A stretch of DNA of 64,000 nucleotides, from positions 186,001-250,000 of the forward strand of contig NZ_JAOWLE010000003.1 in NCBI RefSeq assembly GCF_025751515.1, written 5' to 3'. The DNA is from Actibacterium sp. XHP0104 (GTDB lineage: Bacteria; Pseudomonadota; Alphaproteobacteria; Rhodobacterales; Rhodobacteraceae). Positions 42,652 through 51,342 of this stretch are shown piece after piece (position 1 is the stretch's first letter; every line of letters begins with the position of its first letter). The position numbers were made by a program, and so were the translations under genes. The notes under the pieces were generated by a model. The model did no database searches. It was not told where the DNA came from and was given only the letters and a program-made list of their open reading frames with translations.

Positions 42652-44205
42652 TTAGCGCAAACTGTCGATCAGGCCGGAAATACCGCTTTTGTCCAAGACC
42701 TTCTGGATCAGCAGATCCATCGGCAGGTAAAAGACATGCAGCAGGTACAGCACCAGTGGCAGGCCAATGGCCACCGTCGCCAGCGCGACCAGAATGATGG
42801 TGCGGCGCAGCATCATCTGCCGCCCCGTCCGAATATAAGGAATGGTCGCGAAGGGCGCGATGCCCAGGTGGCTGCTGATATCGGCCGGGCGGCGCACCGA
42901 CGAGTTCAGGAATTCCAGCAGCGCGATAAAGCCCAGCCCCAGCATGACGCCAGCCGCAACACTGGCGGCGGCGATCTTTTTGCGGTTGGGAGCAGAAGGT
43001 TTGCGCGGCACGGTGGCCTGTTCGACGACCGAGATCCGCTGGCCGCGCGACTGAGCCTCGATCTGGTCACCGGTGCGAGCGGCGGCCAGGTCGGCGGTGG
43101 CGCGGGTATATTGGGTGCGCAGGTTGTCATAATCGCGCTCTAGCGACCCCAGGGTCACCGCGTTCTTGGGCGTTTCCTCGATCGACTTGGCCAGTTCGTC
43201 CAGTTCGCCCTCGACGATGGTTTTCTGCTGGACGATGAAATCGACCTGGCCGTCAATATCGGCCAGCTGCAATTCAAAGGCCGACAGGTTCTCGCCCCCG
43301 GCGGTACCGGCGCTGCGACGGGCCATGACCTGGGCCTCAAGCGCCTCGACCTGGGCGCGCAGGGTGCGCACGTTGGGGTTCTGCTCGGAATAGAGAACCA
43401 GCGCCGAGGCCAGCTGATCGCGCAGCTGTTGCAGGCGCTTTTCCTCGGGCGACAGGTTGTCGCCGTTCAGGTCGGAGCGCCCGGTCTGTTCATACAGTTC
43501 CACCATGCGGGCGCGGCGGTCGCGAAGGCTGGCCAGTTCGCGGTCCATCTGCAGGCTGCGTTCCTGCAAAGAGGCCTGGCGGGTGCGGCGGTAATCCAGG
43601 CTGTCGGGCAGGGCATTCTGGTGCTGCAGGCGATATTCCAGGATCTTGGCGCCCTGCACGCCCATCTCGCGGTCCAGCCGCTCGACTTCTTGTTCAAAGA
43701 ATTGCAGCGTCTGGCCCGACACCTGCGTGCGCAGGGCCACGTTTTCCTGCAGGATACGCGTCACCAGTTCGTTGGTAACCTCGGTCGACATGCGGGCGTT
43801 AGAGGCCTGGAACGACACGTTCACGAAAGACGCGGCCTCGCGCCGGCGGTTGGGCATCGAGAAATCGATCCGATTGCGCATATCTGCGACGATCGCATCG
43901 GGGTTGATACCGGGGCGCTCTGCATAAATGTCAAAATCGTTGGCCAGCTCCAGCAGACTGGCGCGGGTCAGCAGGCGCTGGCGAATGATCTGCAGGATCT
44001 CGGGCGTGCCGGCCCGCACGGTAGAGGCGGCAAGATCATCCGGGATCTGCGGCGATTCGACCAGCAAGGTGGCCTCGGCCCGGTATTCGGGGGGCAGCGT
44101 ATAGGCGATGGTCAGCCCGACACCGGCCACGGCAAGCGCGATGACCAGAAAGTAGTGCAGGCGACGAAGAAACAGGGAAAAATAGAACTTGAGATCGACG
44201 GTCAT
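42652..44205 (-). CDS. Chain-length determinant, Wzz/GumC family
   Basis: The 517-residue inner-membrane polysaccharide co-polymerase has a membrane segment near residues 15-36, the Wzz start LPPEYRAEATLLVESPQIPD, long periplasmic coiled coils (about 150-390), and a C-terminal second membrane region after the Pro-rich EQATVPRKPSAPNRKKI. A hydrophobic stretch further on gives an extra membrane passage near the C terminus. It overlaps the ATPase gene by 4 nt and precedes the kinase, its likely regulator. Confidence 0.92.
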   Translation of the reverse strand: MTVDLKFYFSLFLRRLHYFLVIALAVAGVGLTIAYTLPPEYRAEATLLVESPQIPDDLAASTVRAGTPEILQIIRQRLLTRASLLELANDFDIYAERPGINPDAIVADMRNRIDFSMPNRRREAASFVNVSFQASNARMSTEVTNELVTRILQENVALRTQVSGQTLQFFEQEVERLDREMGVQGAKILEYRLQHQNALPDSLDYRRTRQASLQERSLQMDRELASLRDRRARMVELYEQTGRSDLNGDNLSPEEKRLQQLRDQLASALVLYSEQNPNVRTLRAQVEALEAQVMARRSAGTAGGENLSAFELQLADIDGQVDFIVQQKTIVEGELDELAKSIEETPKNAVTLGSLERDYDNLRTQYTRATADLAAARTGDQIEAQSRGQRISVVEQATVPRKPSAPNRKKIAAASVAAGVMLGLGFIALLEFLNSSVRRPADISSHLGIAPFATIPYIRTGRQMMLRRTIILVALATVAIGLPLVLYLLHVFYLPMDLLIQKVLDKSGISGLIDSLR

Positions 44206-45065
44206 TTAGTCGGTTCGTCCTCTTGACGGAAAGCGCCCGCGCCAAAAAAGGCCCCATCATCCAGGACTTCCTGAACCGTGACCAGCGTGACAGTTTTTTG
44301 ATTCTTCGAGAATGCGTAGACCATTGCAAGGTCGCATAGCTGGTTGACCAGACGCGGCACGCCACCTGTGACCTGATAGATCAATTCGCAGGCAGCCTCG
44401 TGAAACAGGTTGCGCTCGGCGCCGGCGGTTTTCAGGCGGTGCGCGATATAGGCCGTGACGGTCTGGCGATCCATGGCCGACAGGTGAAAGCTGGCCGCCA
44501 CACGCTGGGCGAACTGGCGCAGGTCGTCGCGGCGCACGATGTCGCGCAGCTCTGGCTGGCCCACAAGCACAAGTTGCAGCAGCTCGTCCTTGTTGGCGTT
44601 GATGTTGGTGAACATCCGCAGCTCTTCCAGCGACTCGCGGCTGAGGTTCTGCGCCTCGTCAAAGATCAGGATGACCCGGTGACCGGCGGCATATTCCTCG
44701 ATCAGGTATTTCTGGAACTCGTCGAACAGGTCGACATAGGTCGCATCGGGCGAGGCGGGCTGATCCAGCGCCATCAGAACCCAGCGCAGCAGCTCCCCGC
44801 GCGACCCGTGCGCGTTCGAGATCAGGCCGACCTTTACGTCATCTTCCATGTTGCGCAGCAGGTATTGCAGCAACGTCGTCTTGCCGGCGCCAACCTCGCC
44901 CGTGATCAGCGTGATCGGGGCGCCGGTCAGGATGCCGTATTCCAGCATGGCAAAGGCCCGCGAATGCGAGGGCGACCAGTACAGAAAATCAGGATCGGGC
45001 TGCAACGAGAACGGGCGGTGCAGCAGGCCAAAATACTGTGTGTATATATCTAAGCGGCTTGCCAT
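44202..45065 (-). CDS. ExeA/XrtA-associated type AAA ATPase
   Basis: The 287-residue ATPase starts YTQYFGLLHRPFSLQPDPDF, the hallmark opening of ExeA-like and exosortase-associated (TIGR03015-type) ATPases. Walker A is ITGEVGAGKTTLLQYLLRN, Walker B VILIFDEAQNLS, and a sensor region PELRDIVRRDDLRQFAQRV follows. Such genes sit in polysaccharide loci next to Wzz and kinase genes, as here. The ATG at 45065 is chosen because homologous starts are just before this motif; the reading frame stays open for 93 more codons upstream, which look non-conserved. Confidence 0.9.
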   Translation of the reverse strand: MASRLDIYTQYFGLLHRPFSLQPDPDFLYWSPSHSRAFAMLEYGILTGAPITLITGEVGAGKTTLLQYLLRNMEDDVKVGLISNAHGSRGELLRWVLMALDQPASPDATYVDLFDEFQKYLIEEYAAGHRVILIFDEAQNLSRESLEELRMFTNINANKDELLQLVLVGQPELRDIVRRDDLRQFAQRVAASFHLSAMDRQTVTAYIAHRLKTAGAERNLFHEAACELIYQVTGGVPRLVNQLCDLAMVYAFSKNQKTVTLVTVQEVLDDGAFFGAGAFRQEDEPTK

Positions 45066-45492
45066 GTTTTCGGTGTATCCCGATTCCTTGTTACCTGCCA
45101 TGGGCTTGGTCGCGCCCTGGGGCGCGGGCTCGTGGCGAAACCTCTTACCTCTGAATATCATGGGAAGCTTGGCCTCCACGCTCTCTTTCGCCGGCATGGG
45201 CACCGGTTCAGGGGCGGCGCCGATGCGATGGTGCTGGCGCAGGACCAGCGGAATAGACAATATCTTCGCGCGCTCGTTCACCTGGTCTGCTCCTTGCCGC
45301 AAGATTGCGGGCCGGTTGCCTCGAACGGCCTCGTCACTGATCAACCCGGGATGTCAGAATTGAGGCCTTGTCTTAAAGTTTGGATGAAAAATAAGGCAAG
45401 AATGCAGCAACACCAGCCCTCTTGCCCCGAATCGCGCCCGAATCGAAGCAATCGGGCATCAATAAACGGCGATTGGGCGCGCTGTTCGCGGT

Positions 45493-45507
45493 TTAAGGAC
45501 AGTTTGA
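45493..45507. promoter_or_regulatory. CtrA-like box 1 in polysaccharide control region
   Basis: TTAA-N7-TTGA, one mismatch from the CtrA consensus and of the same form as the fliI/flgB box at 7503-7517. It is 428 nt from the ATPase start and 338 nt from exoY. Confidence 0.4.
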
Positions 45508-45655
45508 ATGCATGTTTGCGCAATTATTGGTCCGATTCGGCCCCATTGTCGCCGATCAGACAACAATAATACCGATTCCCGGGCGGAATCGCAGGGCCAG
45601 CCATAGATTTGCCCCACAAAAGACAGAAATCGTTGTGGAGGCCCGGCCGGAGATG

Positions 45656-45670
45656 TTAAGGTTCAGTTAA
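45656..45670. promoter_or_regulatory. Perfect CtrA-type box upstream of exoY
   Basis: TTAA-GGTTCAG-TTAA is an exact TTAA-N7-TTAA match, the only perfect one found in the window, 175 nt before the exoY start. In GC-rich DNA such a match is uncommon by chance, though the surrounding gap is more AT-rich. Confidence 0.55.
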
Positions 45671-45845
45671 TAAAACAGTTTCCGCGATCCAGTTTTGAGT
45701 CTGGCAGCGGAGATGCTGAAGATAATTCACAGGGCAGTATATAGGCGGCCCCGGACAAGTGGTTCGAGGCTGAACAGGTTTTGAGTAGATCGTGCGTAAC
45801 TGGTGCGCCGGTTCCGGATGTTAAATTGATGGTGAGAGATTTATT

Positions 45846-46535
45846 ATGACCGCCCACCGAACTGACTTTTCTCCAGACTTTACCCTTCCGCATAACGCGA
45901 AGTTCGTTTCCGTCCTGTCCACCCCCGGCGTCTATCGCAATCGCGTCAAGCGTGTGATTGATGTTGCGCTGGTGCTGATGGCCGCCCCGTTCGTGGTGCC
46001 GGTCGTGGCCCTGCTGGCCCTCGCGGTATTTCTGCGCGTTGGCGGCAACCCGTTCTACACCCAAAAGCGTGTCGGCCGTCATGGCGAGACCTTCACCATG
46101 TGGAAGCTCAGCTCGATGGTAAAGAACGCCGACGAGCTGCTCGAGGGTTACCTCGATCGCAACCCCGAGGCCCGCAAAGAGTGGAACGAGAAGCAAAAGC
46201 TGTGCAACGATCCGCGTATCACCGGCATCGGCGCCGTCCTTCGCAAGACCTCGCTGGATGAGCTGCCGCAACTGTGGAACGTGCTGCGTGGCGACATGAG
46301 CCTGGTCGGCCCGCGTCCGATGATGCCCAGCCAGTGCGCGCTTTATCCGGGTTTCGCCTATTACGCCCTGCGTCCGGGCCTGACCGGTTTCTGGCAGATC
46401 TCGGATCGCAACCAGACCTCGTTCGCCGCACGCGCCGAGTTCGACAGCCACTATTACGAAACCGTCAGCTTCAAGACCGACGTGTCGGTCCTTGCGGCCA
46501 CCGTTGGGGTTGTCATTCGCGGCACCGGGTGCTGA
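45846..46535 (+). CDS. Initiating sugar-phosphate transferase, ExoY/PssA family
   Basis: The enzyme transfers the first sugar phosphate onto undecaprenyl phosphate and starts repeat-unit synthesis. The 229-residue protein has a single membrane hairpin (about 40-62), the basic segment KRVGRHGETFTMWKLSSM, and the conserved core RKTSLDELPQLWNVLRGDMS, then LVGPRP and LRPGLTGFWQIS. The size fits the short ExoY-type without extra membrane domains. A GGTGAGAG stretch precedes the ATG. Confidence 0.95.
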   Translation: MTAHRTDFSPDFTLPHNAKFVSVLSTPGVYRNRVKRVIDVALVLMAAPFVVPVVALLALAVFLRVGGNPFYTQKRVGRHGETFTMWKLSSMVKNADELLEGYLDRNPEARKEWNEKQKLCNDPRITGIGAVLRKTSLDELPQLWNVLRGDMSLVGPRPMMPSQCALYPGFAYYALRPGLTGFWQISDRNQTSFAARAEFDSHYYETVSFKTDVSVLAATVGVVIRGTGC

Positions 46536-46665
46536 ACAAACCGCGAGTATGCACACAAAAGCGTTCGCGCGGCTTGCGCGGGCGCTTAATTTTTGCCCCA
46601 ATGTCATGAAATATCCAAGTCGCCGCCGCCCTGCGCCGGCGCACAGACAGTATCAGGATCAGATC

Positions 46666-49092
46666 ATGCGTTTTGCCAAAGCCGGACTTGCCGCCCTTCT
46701 TCTCTCTGCGTCGTTGCTGACGGCCGGATGCGAGGATTCCGAAGAGCGCGCCGAGCGGCATTATCAAACCGGTATCGAGCTGCTGGAAAAGGGTGACGTC
46801 AGCCGTGCACTGGTCGAGTTCCGCAACGTGTTCAAGCTGAACCCCCAGCACAAGGACGCCCGCCTGACCTATGCCCGCACCATCAAGGGAAACGGGCACA
46901 TTGCCGAAGCCTTTGGCCAGTATCTGCGCGTGGTCGAGCAATATCCTGACACGTTCGAGGCCCGGATCGAACTGGCCGAGATGGCGATCAGCATGCTGAA
47001 CTGGGAAGAGGCCGAACGCCACGGCCGCCGCGCGCTGGAGCTCGAGCCCGAGAACCTGCGGGCCCGGATCGTGGTGAACGCATTGGATTACGCCAAGGCC
47101 CAACGGGATTCGAACCCGGTCGCGGCGTCGCAACAGGCCGACCTGGCCCGCGCGCTGGTGGCCGAGAAACCCGACTCGACCATCCCGCGCCGCATCCTGA
47201 TCGACTATCTGTTCAATATCGGTGACCTTCAGGCCGCCCTGCCCGTGCTGGAAGACGGCCTGAAGCTGGAACCCGATTCCTATGACCTGCACGAGGCCAA
47301 GCTGCGCATCCTGCTGCGTCAGGACAACCAGCCCGCCCTGGGCGACGCGCTGCGCGACATGGTCGAGCGCTTTCCCGAGGATGAAAAGGTTCAGGGCTTT
47401 ATGATCTCGTGGTTCCTGACACAGGATGACCATGCGGGTGCCGAGGCCTTTCTGCGAGAGCTGGCCAATCGGCCCGACGCCGATATCGCGCGCAAGATCA
47501 CCGTTCTGCAATTCGTGCGCGCCACCCGCGGCGACGATGCCGCCCGCGAAGAGCTGGAGCGCCTGATCAACGAATCCGACGACCCGACCCGGTTCATCGT
47601 GATCCGCGCCTCGATGGATTTCGATGCTGGCGATACCGACAAGGCGATCACCAGCCTGCAAACGCTGACCTCGACCGCTGCCCCGTCCGAGGCGCTGCGC
47701 GATGCCAAGGTGGTGCTGGCGCGAATGCTGACCGGCACCGACAACGTGGTCGGCGCCCGCGCCGAGGTCGAAGAGGTGCTGCGTGACGATCCCAGCCATG
47801 TCGAGGCGCTGAAGATGCGCGCGGCCTGGATGATCGAGGATGACCGCACCGGCGACGCGATCGTCGACCTGCGCACCGCGCTGGCCCAGGCGCCGCGCGA
47901 CCCGATGATCATGACCCTGATGGCGCAGGCCCATGAACGCTCCGGCGACCGTGAACTGGCCGGCGAACGCTATGCGCTGGCGGTCGAGGTGTCGAACAAG
48001 GCCCCAGCGGAATCGCTGCGCTATGCACTGCATCTGGTTGCGCAGGACCGCACCGATGCCGCCCGCGCCGTTCTGGATGACGCGCTGTTGCAGGCGCCCG
48101 ATAACGTGCTGCTGCTGCGCACCCTGGCCGGGCTGCATGTCGCGACCAAGAACTGGAACGAGACCCAGCGCATCATCTGGAAGCTCAAGGCGATCGACAC
48201 GCCCGACGCGCTGCAATCTGCCACCGCGATCGAAACCGGCATGATGCTCGAGCAGGAACGCGTCGACGACACGATCGCCTATCTCGAAGGTCTGGTGAAG
48301 GAAGACGAGGCCAACCTGTCGACCATCGTGCCGCTGCTGCAAAGCCAGCTGCGCGCCGGGCGCCAGGAAGAGGCGGTCAAGCTGATCGACGAACGTCTGG
48401 CCAAGGATCCGGCCAACCCCGACCTGCGCTTCCTGCGCGCCGGTCTGCACGTGCTGAACAACGAAACCGACCAGGCCGAGGCGATCTACCGCGGATTGCT
48501 GGATCAGTTCCCCGGCGAAGACAAGGTGCTGCGCACGCTGAACGCGTTTCTCGTGGCGCAGGGCCGCACCGACGAGGCCGCCGCGCTGGTCGATGAACAA
48601 ATCGCCAAGAACCCCAAGGCGCTGAACGCGCGCCTGCTCAAGGCCGAGCGGCTGGAACGGATGCACGACTTTGAGGGCTCTATCGCGATCTACGAAGAGC
48701 TTTACGCCGAGAACAGCAACAACATGGTCGTGGCCAACAACCTGGCCAGCCTGATCAGCACCCATCGCGATGACGACGCCAGCCTGGAACGCGCCTTTGC
48801 CATCGCCCGCCGCCTGCGCGGGCTGGAACTGCCGCCGCTGCAAGATACCTATGGCTGGATCGAATACCGCCGCGGCAACTATCAAGAGGCGGTCGAAAAC
48901 CTTGAACCCGCCGCCGAAGGCCTGCCGCGCGATCCGCTGGTGCAATACCATCTGGGAATGGCCTATCTGGCCGTCAATCGCACCGACGAGGCGAAAGCCC
49001 AGCTGGAACGCGCACTGGAAATCGGCGGAGAGATCCCGCTGCCGCAGATGGATCACGCCCGCGAGGTTCTGAAAGATCTGGCCGATCAGTAA
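46666..49092 (+). CDS. TPR-repeat lipoprotein of the exosortase/polysaccharide type (PrsT-like)
   Basis: The 808-residue precursor has a lipoprotein signal with lipobox LLTAGC (Cys22) and then a chain of TPR units over nearly its whole length (for example the pair AERHYQTGIELLEKGDVSRA and FRNVFKLNPQHKDARL). Large TPR proteins of this form (PEP-CTERM system TPR family) accompany exosortase polysaccharide loci. It probably scaffolds polymer synthesis or export in the periplasm. The ATG at 46666 is chosen since it opens the lipoprotein signal; earlier starts lack one. Confidence 0.88.
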   Translation: MRFAKAGLAALLLSASLLTAGCEDSEERAERHYQTGIELLEKGDVSRALVEFRNVFKLNPQHKDARLTYARTIKGNGHIAEAFGQYLRVVEQYPDTFEARIELAEMAISMLNWEEAERHGRRALELEPENLRARIVVNALDYAKAQRDSNPVAASQQADLARALVAEKPDSTIPRRILIDYLFNIGDLQAALPVLEDGLKLEPDSYDLHEAKLRILLRQDNQPALGDALRDMVERFPEDEKVQGFMISWFLTQDDHAGAEAFLRELANRPDADIARKITVLQFVRATRGDDAAREELERLINESDDPTRFIVIRASMDFDAGDTDKAITSLQTLTSTAAPSEALRDAKVVLARMLTGTDNVVGARAEVEEVLRDDPSHVEALKMRAAWMIEDDRTGDAIVDLRTALAQAPRDPMIMTLMAQAHERSGDRELAGERYALAVEVSNKAPAESLRYALHLVAQDRTDAARAVLDDALLQAPDNVLLLRTLAGLHVATKNWNETQRIIWKLKAIDTPDALQSATAIETGMMLEQERVDDTIAYLEGLVKEDEANLSTIVPLLQSQLRAGRQEEAVKLIDERLAKDPANPDLRFLRAGLHVLNNETDQAEAIYRGLLDQFPGEDKVLRTLNAFLVAQGRTDEAAALVDEQIAKNPKALNARLLKAERLERMHDFEGSIAIYEELYAENSNNMVVANNLASLISTHRDDDASLERAFAIARRLRGLELPPLQDTYGWIEYRRGNYQEAVENLEPAAEGLPRDPLVQYHLGMAYLAVNRTDEAKAQLERALEIGGEIPLPQMDHAREVLKDLADQ

Positions 49093-49223
49093 CTCTGGTC
49101 AATCACGGGCATTGGCGTGCATGTCAGTGTCGGTGATGCCGCCCGAACAATCCCCGGCACACGCCAAAGAACATGTCGCCGCCTCGTTGAGAGGAGACAG
49201 GCGACACGGTTTTCAAACTGTTG

Positions 49224-50153
49224 TCAGGGCTTTGTGGTCATCTCACGGCGCGCGCGAACTTCGCCCATCTTCATCGCGCCGCTTACCATTCTTCGCGCGG
49301 CCACCTTCGGCCTCAGAGTGACGCTGAAATAAACCGCAGCCAGCAATATCTGTGCCGTTACGAACCAATCTCTTAGCGTCACCGGATCGGCACCCTCGCC
49401 AGATCGGGCGATGTTGGAACGGCCGATCCTATAGTAGCGCCGAAATACCGCGCGGCGGGTCATCTCGTCGGGCTGGATCATATGCTTCACACAGGCATCA
49501 GGCACGTATAACAGCCGCCCGCCCTTGGCGCTGACGCTGCCGGCAAAACCGGTATCCTCGCCACCACCTGCGATACCTGTTCCTGCGTAATTCAGCTCTT
49601 CGGTGTCAAAGCGGATCGTGCCCAGATCCGCACGTCGGACCATCATGTTCCCGCCTTTGACGTCGGAAAACACCATCTCCTCTTGCGGGCGGTTCAGCCG
49701 CGTGCAGCCCCATGACTTTCCGATATCCGTCAGGAAGACCAGCCAGCGCTGCGGCTTTTTTCCAACCCATTCAGGCCTTATCTGACCACCAAAAAGAGTG
49801 ATATCCGGGTGACTCCGCGCCGCCTGAACATAGGCCCGCAAACAGCCTGGCTCTGGCAGAACATCATCATCCCAGAACACAACGAATTCGCCGCGCGCAT
49901 GCGAAAGCGCAAGGTTCAGCGCGTGCGATTTGCCGCTCAGGGGTTGGTGCAGCACCGTTGCGCCCAGACCTTCGGCATGGCGTTTCATGATCGTCACGGT
50001 TTCGTCGGTGCTGGCATTGTCTACGAGCAGAAACTCGATCGCACCCTCGGGCTTTTGCACAGAAGCAACCGTGGAAAGACAACGATCAAGCGTATCGGCC
50101 CCATTATAAGATGGGATCACCACCGAAATTTCTGTTGGACTATCTGTAGACAT
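49224..50153 (-). CDS. Glycosyltransferase family 2
   Basis: The 309-residue GT-A enzyme starts with the family pattern ISVVIPSYNGADTLDRCLST, has the metal-binding DDD in FVVFWDDDVLPEPG, and an acceptor region with EDTGFAGSVSAKGGRLLYVP. A C-terminal hydrophobic stretch (about 265-285) may sit on the membrane. By eye it is less GC-rich than the flanking genes. It faces away from the next GT2 gene, with 295 nt between the starts. Confidence 0.9.
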   Translation of the reverse strand: MSTDSPTEISVVIPSYNGADTLDRCLSTVASVQKPEGAIEFLLVDNASTDETVTIMKRHAEGLGATVLHQPLSGKSHALNLALSHARGEFVVFWDDDVLPEPGCLRAYVQAARSHPDITLFGGQIRPEWVGKKPQRWLVFLTDIGKSWGCTRLNRPQEEMVFSDVKGGNMMVRRADLGTIRFDTEELNYAGTGIAGGGEDTGFAGSVSAKGGRLLYVPDACVKHMIQPDEMTRRAVFRRYYRIGRSNIARSGEGADPVTLRDWFVTAQILLAAVYFSVTLRPKVAARRMVSGAMKMGEVRARREMTTKP

Positions 50154-50448
50154 TTCTTACTCGTTCATTTGCTGCACAAGCATAACGGCTTCGAGTATAT
50201 GTGCACAGCCTTATGGGCGTATTTCGGCCCAAACGCCCGGCTAAATCGCGACCGCCTGCGCCCCCGTTTCGGTGATTAACCGTCTAGATCTGTCCCGGGA
50301 TCATAGCCCGCGATTGAGATCGTCTAAATAACTCAACGGTCCGCACCGGGTTCTAAAAATTATCCGGAAAGTCGCCGTGGCGGTCTCGTTTTGCGGCGGA
50401 GGGGCGGTTATTGTCGCGCCAGTTTGAACAGCCCAGCACGAGGCACCC

Positions 50449-51342
50449 ATGCCCAAGGTCTCTGTTATCATTCCGGCCTATAACGCCCAGCGCTATTTGC
50501 GGCCGGCGGTCGACAGCGTTCTGGCCCAGGGCTTTGCCGATTTCGAGTGCATCGCCATTGATGACGGATCGACCGACGGCACGCTCGATATCCTGAATGA
50601 GATGGCCGCGCGGGATGCCCGGCTGCGTGTGGTGTCGCGGCCCAACAAGGGGCTGATCGCCACCCTGAACGAGGGGCTGGATCTGGCCCAAGGCGACTAT
50701 ATCGCCCGGATGGATGCCGATGACATCTGCACCCCCGACCGCTTTGCCAAGCAGGTGGCGTTTCTGGATGCCCATCCCGGCCACGCCGCCGTGGGGATGC
50801 AGGCGATGCTGATCGACGATGCCGACCGGCGGATCTGTGTTCTGCCGCTGCCGCAAGATCATGCCGGGATCGATGCGATGGGGCTGGAAACCAAGGCCGG
50901 GCTTTGGCACCCGTCGACGATGATCCGGGCCGAGGCAGCGCGAGAGATCGGCGGCTATCGCCCCGATTACGTTCATGCCGAGGATGTCGATTTCTGGCTG
51001 CGTCTGGCCGAGGTCGGACAGTTGGCGAACTTGCCCGATGTCGGGCTGTATTACCGGATGCACACCGAAAGCATCGGCAACAGCAAGCGCGACCGGCAAA
51101 AGCTGTCGGCCTGGACCGCCGCGCGCGATGCCGCCGCACGTCGCGGGCTGGAATTCACCCTTCCCCAACCCGAACCATCGCAGCCCGGCGCGGGCCTGTC
51201 GCTGTTCGCGAAATGGGGGTGGTGGGCGCTGCATGGCGGCAACCCGGCCACGGCGCGGCACTATGCCCTGCGCGAGCTAGGCCGCGCGCCGTTCCGTAAA
51301 GCTAGCTGGTCTTTGGCCGTCTGCGCCTTGCGCGGCCACTAG
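50449..51342 (+). CDS. Glycosyltransferase family 2
   Basis: The 297-residue GT-A enzyme begins VSVIIPAYNAQRYLRPAVDS, has the DAD metal motif in YIARMDADDICTPDRFAKQ (near residue 85) and a catalytic-region ED in HAEDVDFWLRLAEVGQ. It closely resembles the opposing protein at 51339-52283 in motif order. The two genes converge and overlap by 4 nt. It probably adds one residue of the polysaccharide repeat; donor unknown. Confidence 0.92.
   Translation: MPKVSVIIPAYNAQRYLRPAVDSVLAQGFADFECIAIDDGSTDGTLDILNEMAARDARLRVVSRPNKGLIATLNEGLDLAQGDYIARMDADDICTPDRFAKQVAFLDAHPGHAAVGMQAMLIDDADRRICVLPLPQDHAGIDAMGLETKAGLWHPSTMIRAEAAREIGGYRPDYVHAEDVDFWLRLAEVGQLANLPDVGLYYRMHTESIGNSKRDRQKLSAWTAARDAAARRGLEFTLPQPEPSQPGAGLSLFAKWGWWALHGGNPATARHYALRELGRAPFRKASWSLAVCALRGH

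Larger units (their letters stand above)
45066..45845. promoter_or_regulatory. 780-nt divergent intergenic region of the polysaccharide locus
   Basis: No convincing gene is seen here. The gap separates the minus ATPase-Wzz-kinase unit from the plus exoY gene. It holds two CtrA-like boxes, and a cluster of related inverted elements at 45432-45481 (CGCGCCCGAATCG, ATCGGGC and CGATTGGGCGCG). The first 280 nt next to the ATPase gene could encode an N-terminal extension of it. The size and motif content suggest the main control region of the locus. Confidence 0.55.

Noticed and set aside
44202-45344. Longer version of the ExeA-type ATPase beginning at 45344
   Set aside because: The added 93 residues are not like family N termini, and the known opening motif begins just after the ATG at 45065; kept only as a possibility.
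46492-46665. Longer N terminus for the TPR protein
   Set aside because: It would hide the lipoprotein signal, which begins exactly at the ATG at 46666, and it would overlap exoY.
46513-49056. An 847-codon minus-strand frame opposite the TPR lipoprotein gene
   Set aside because: The plus strand has a lipoprotein signal and TPR repeats; the antisense frame is low-complexity Gln/Arg/Gly.
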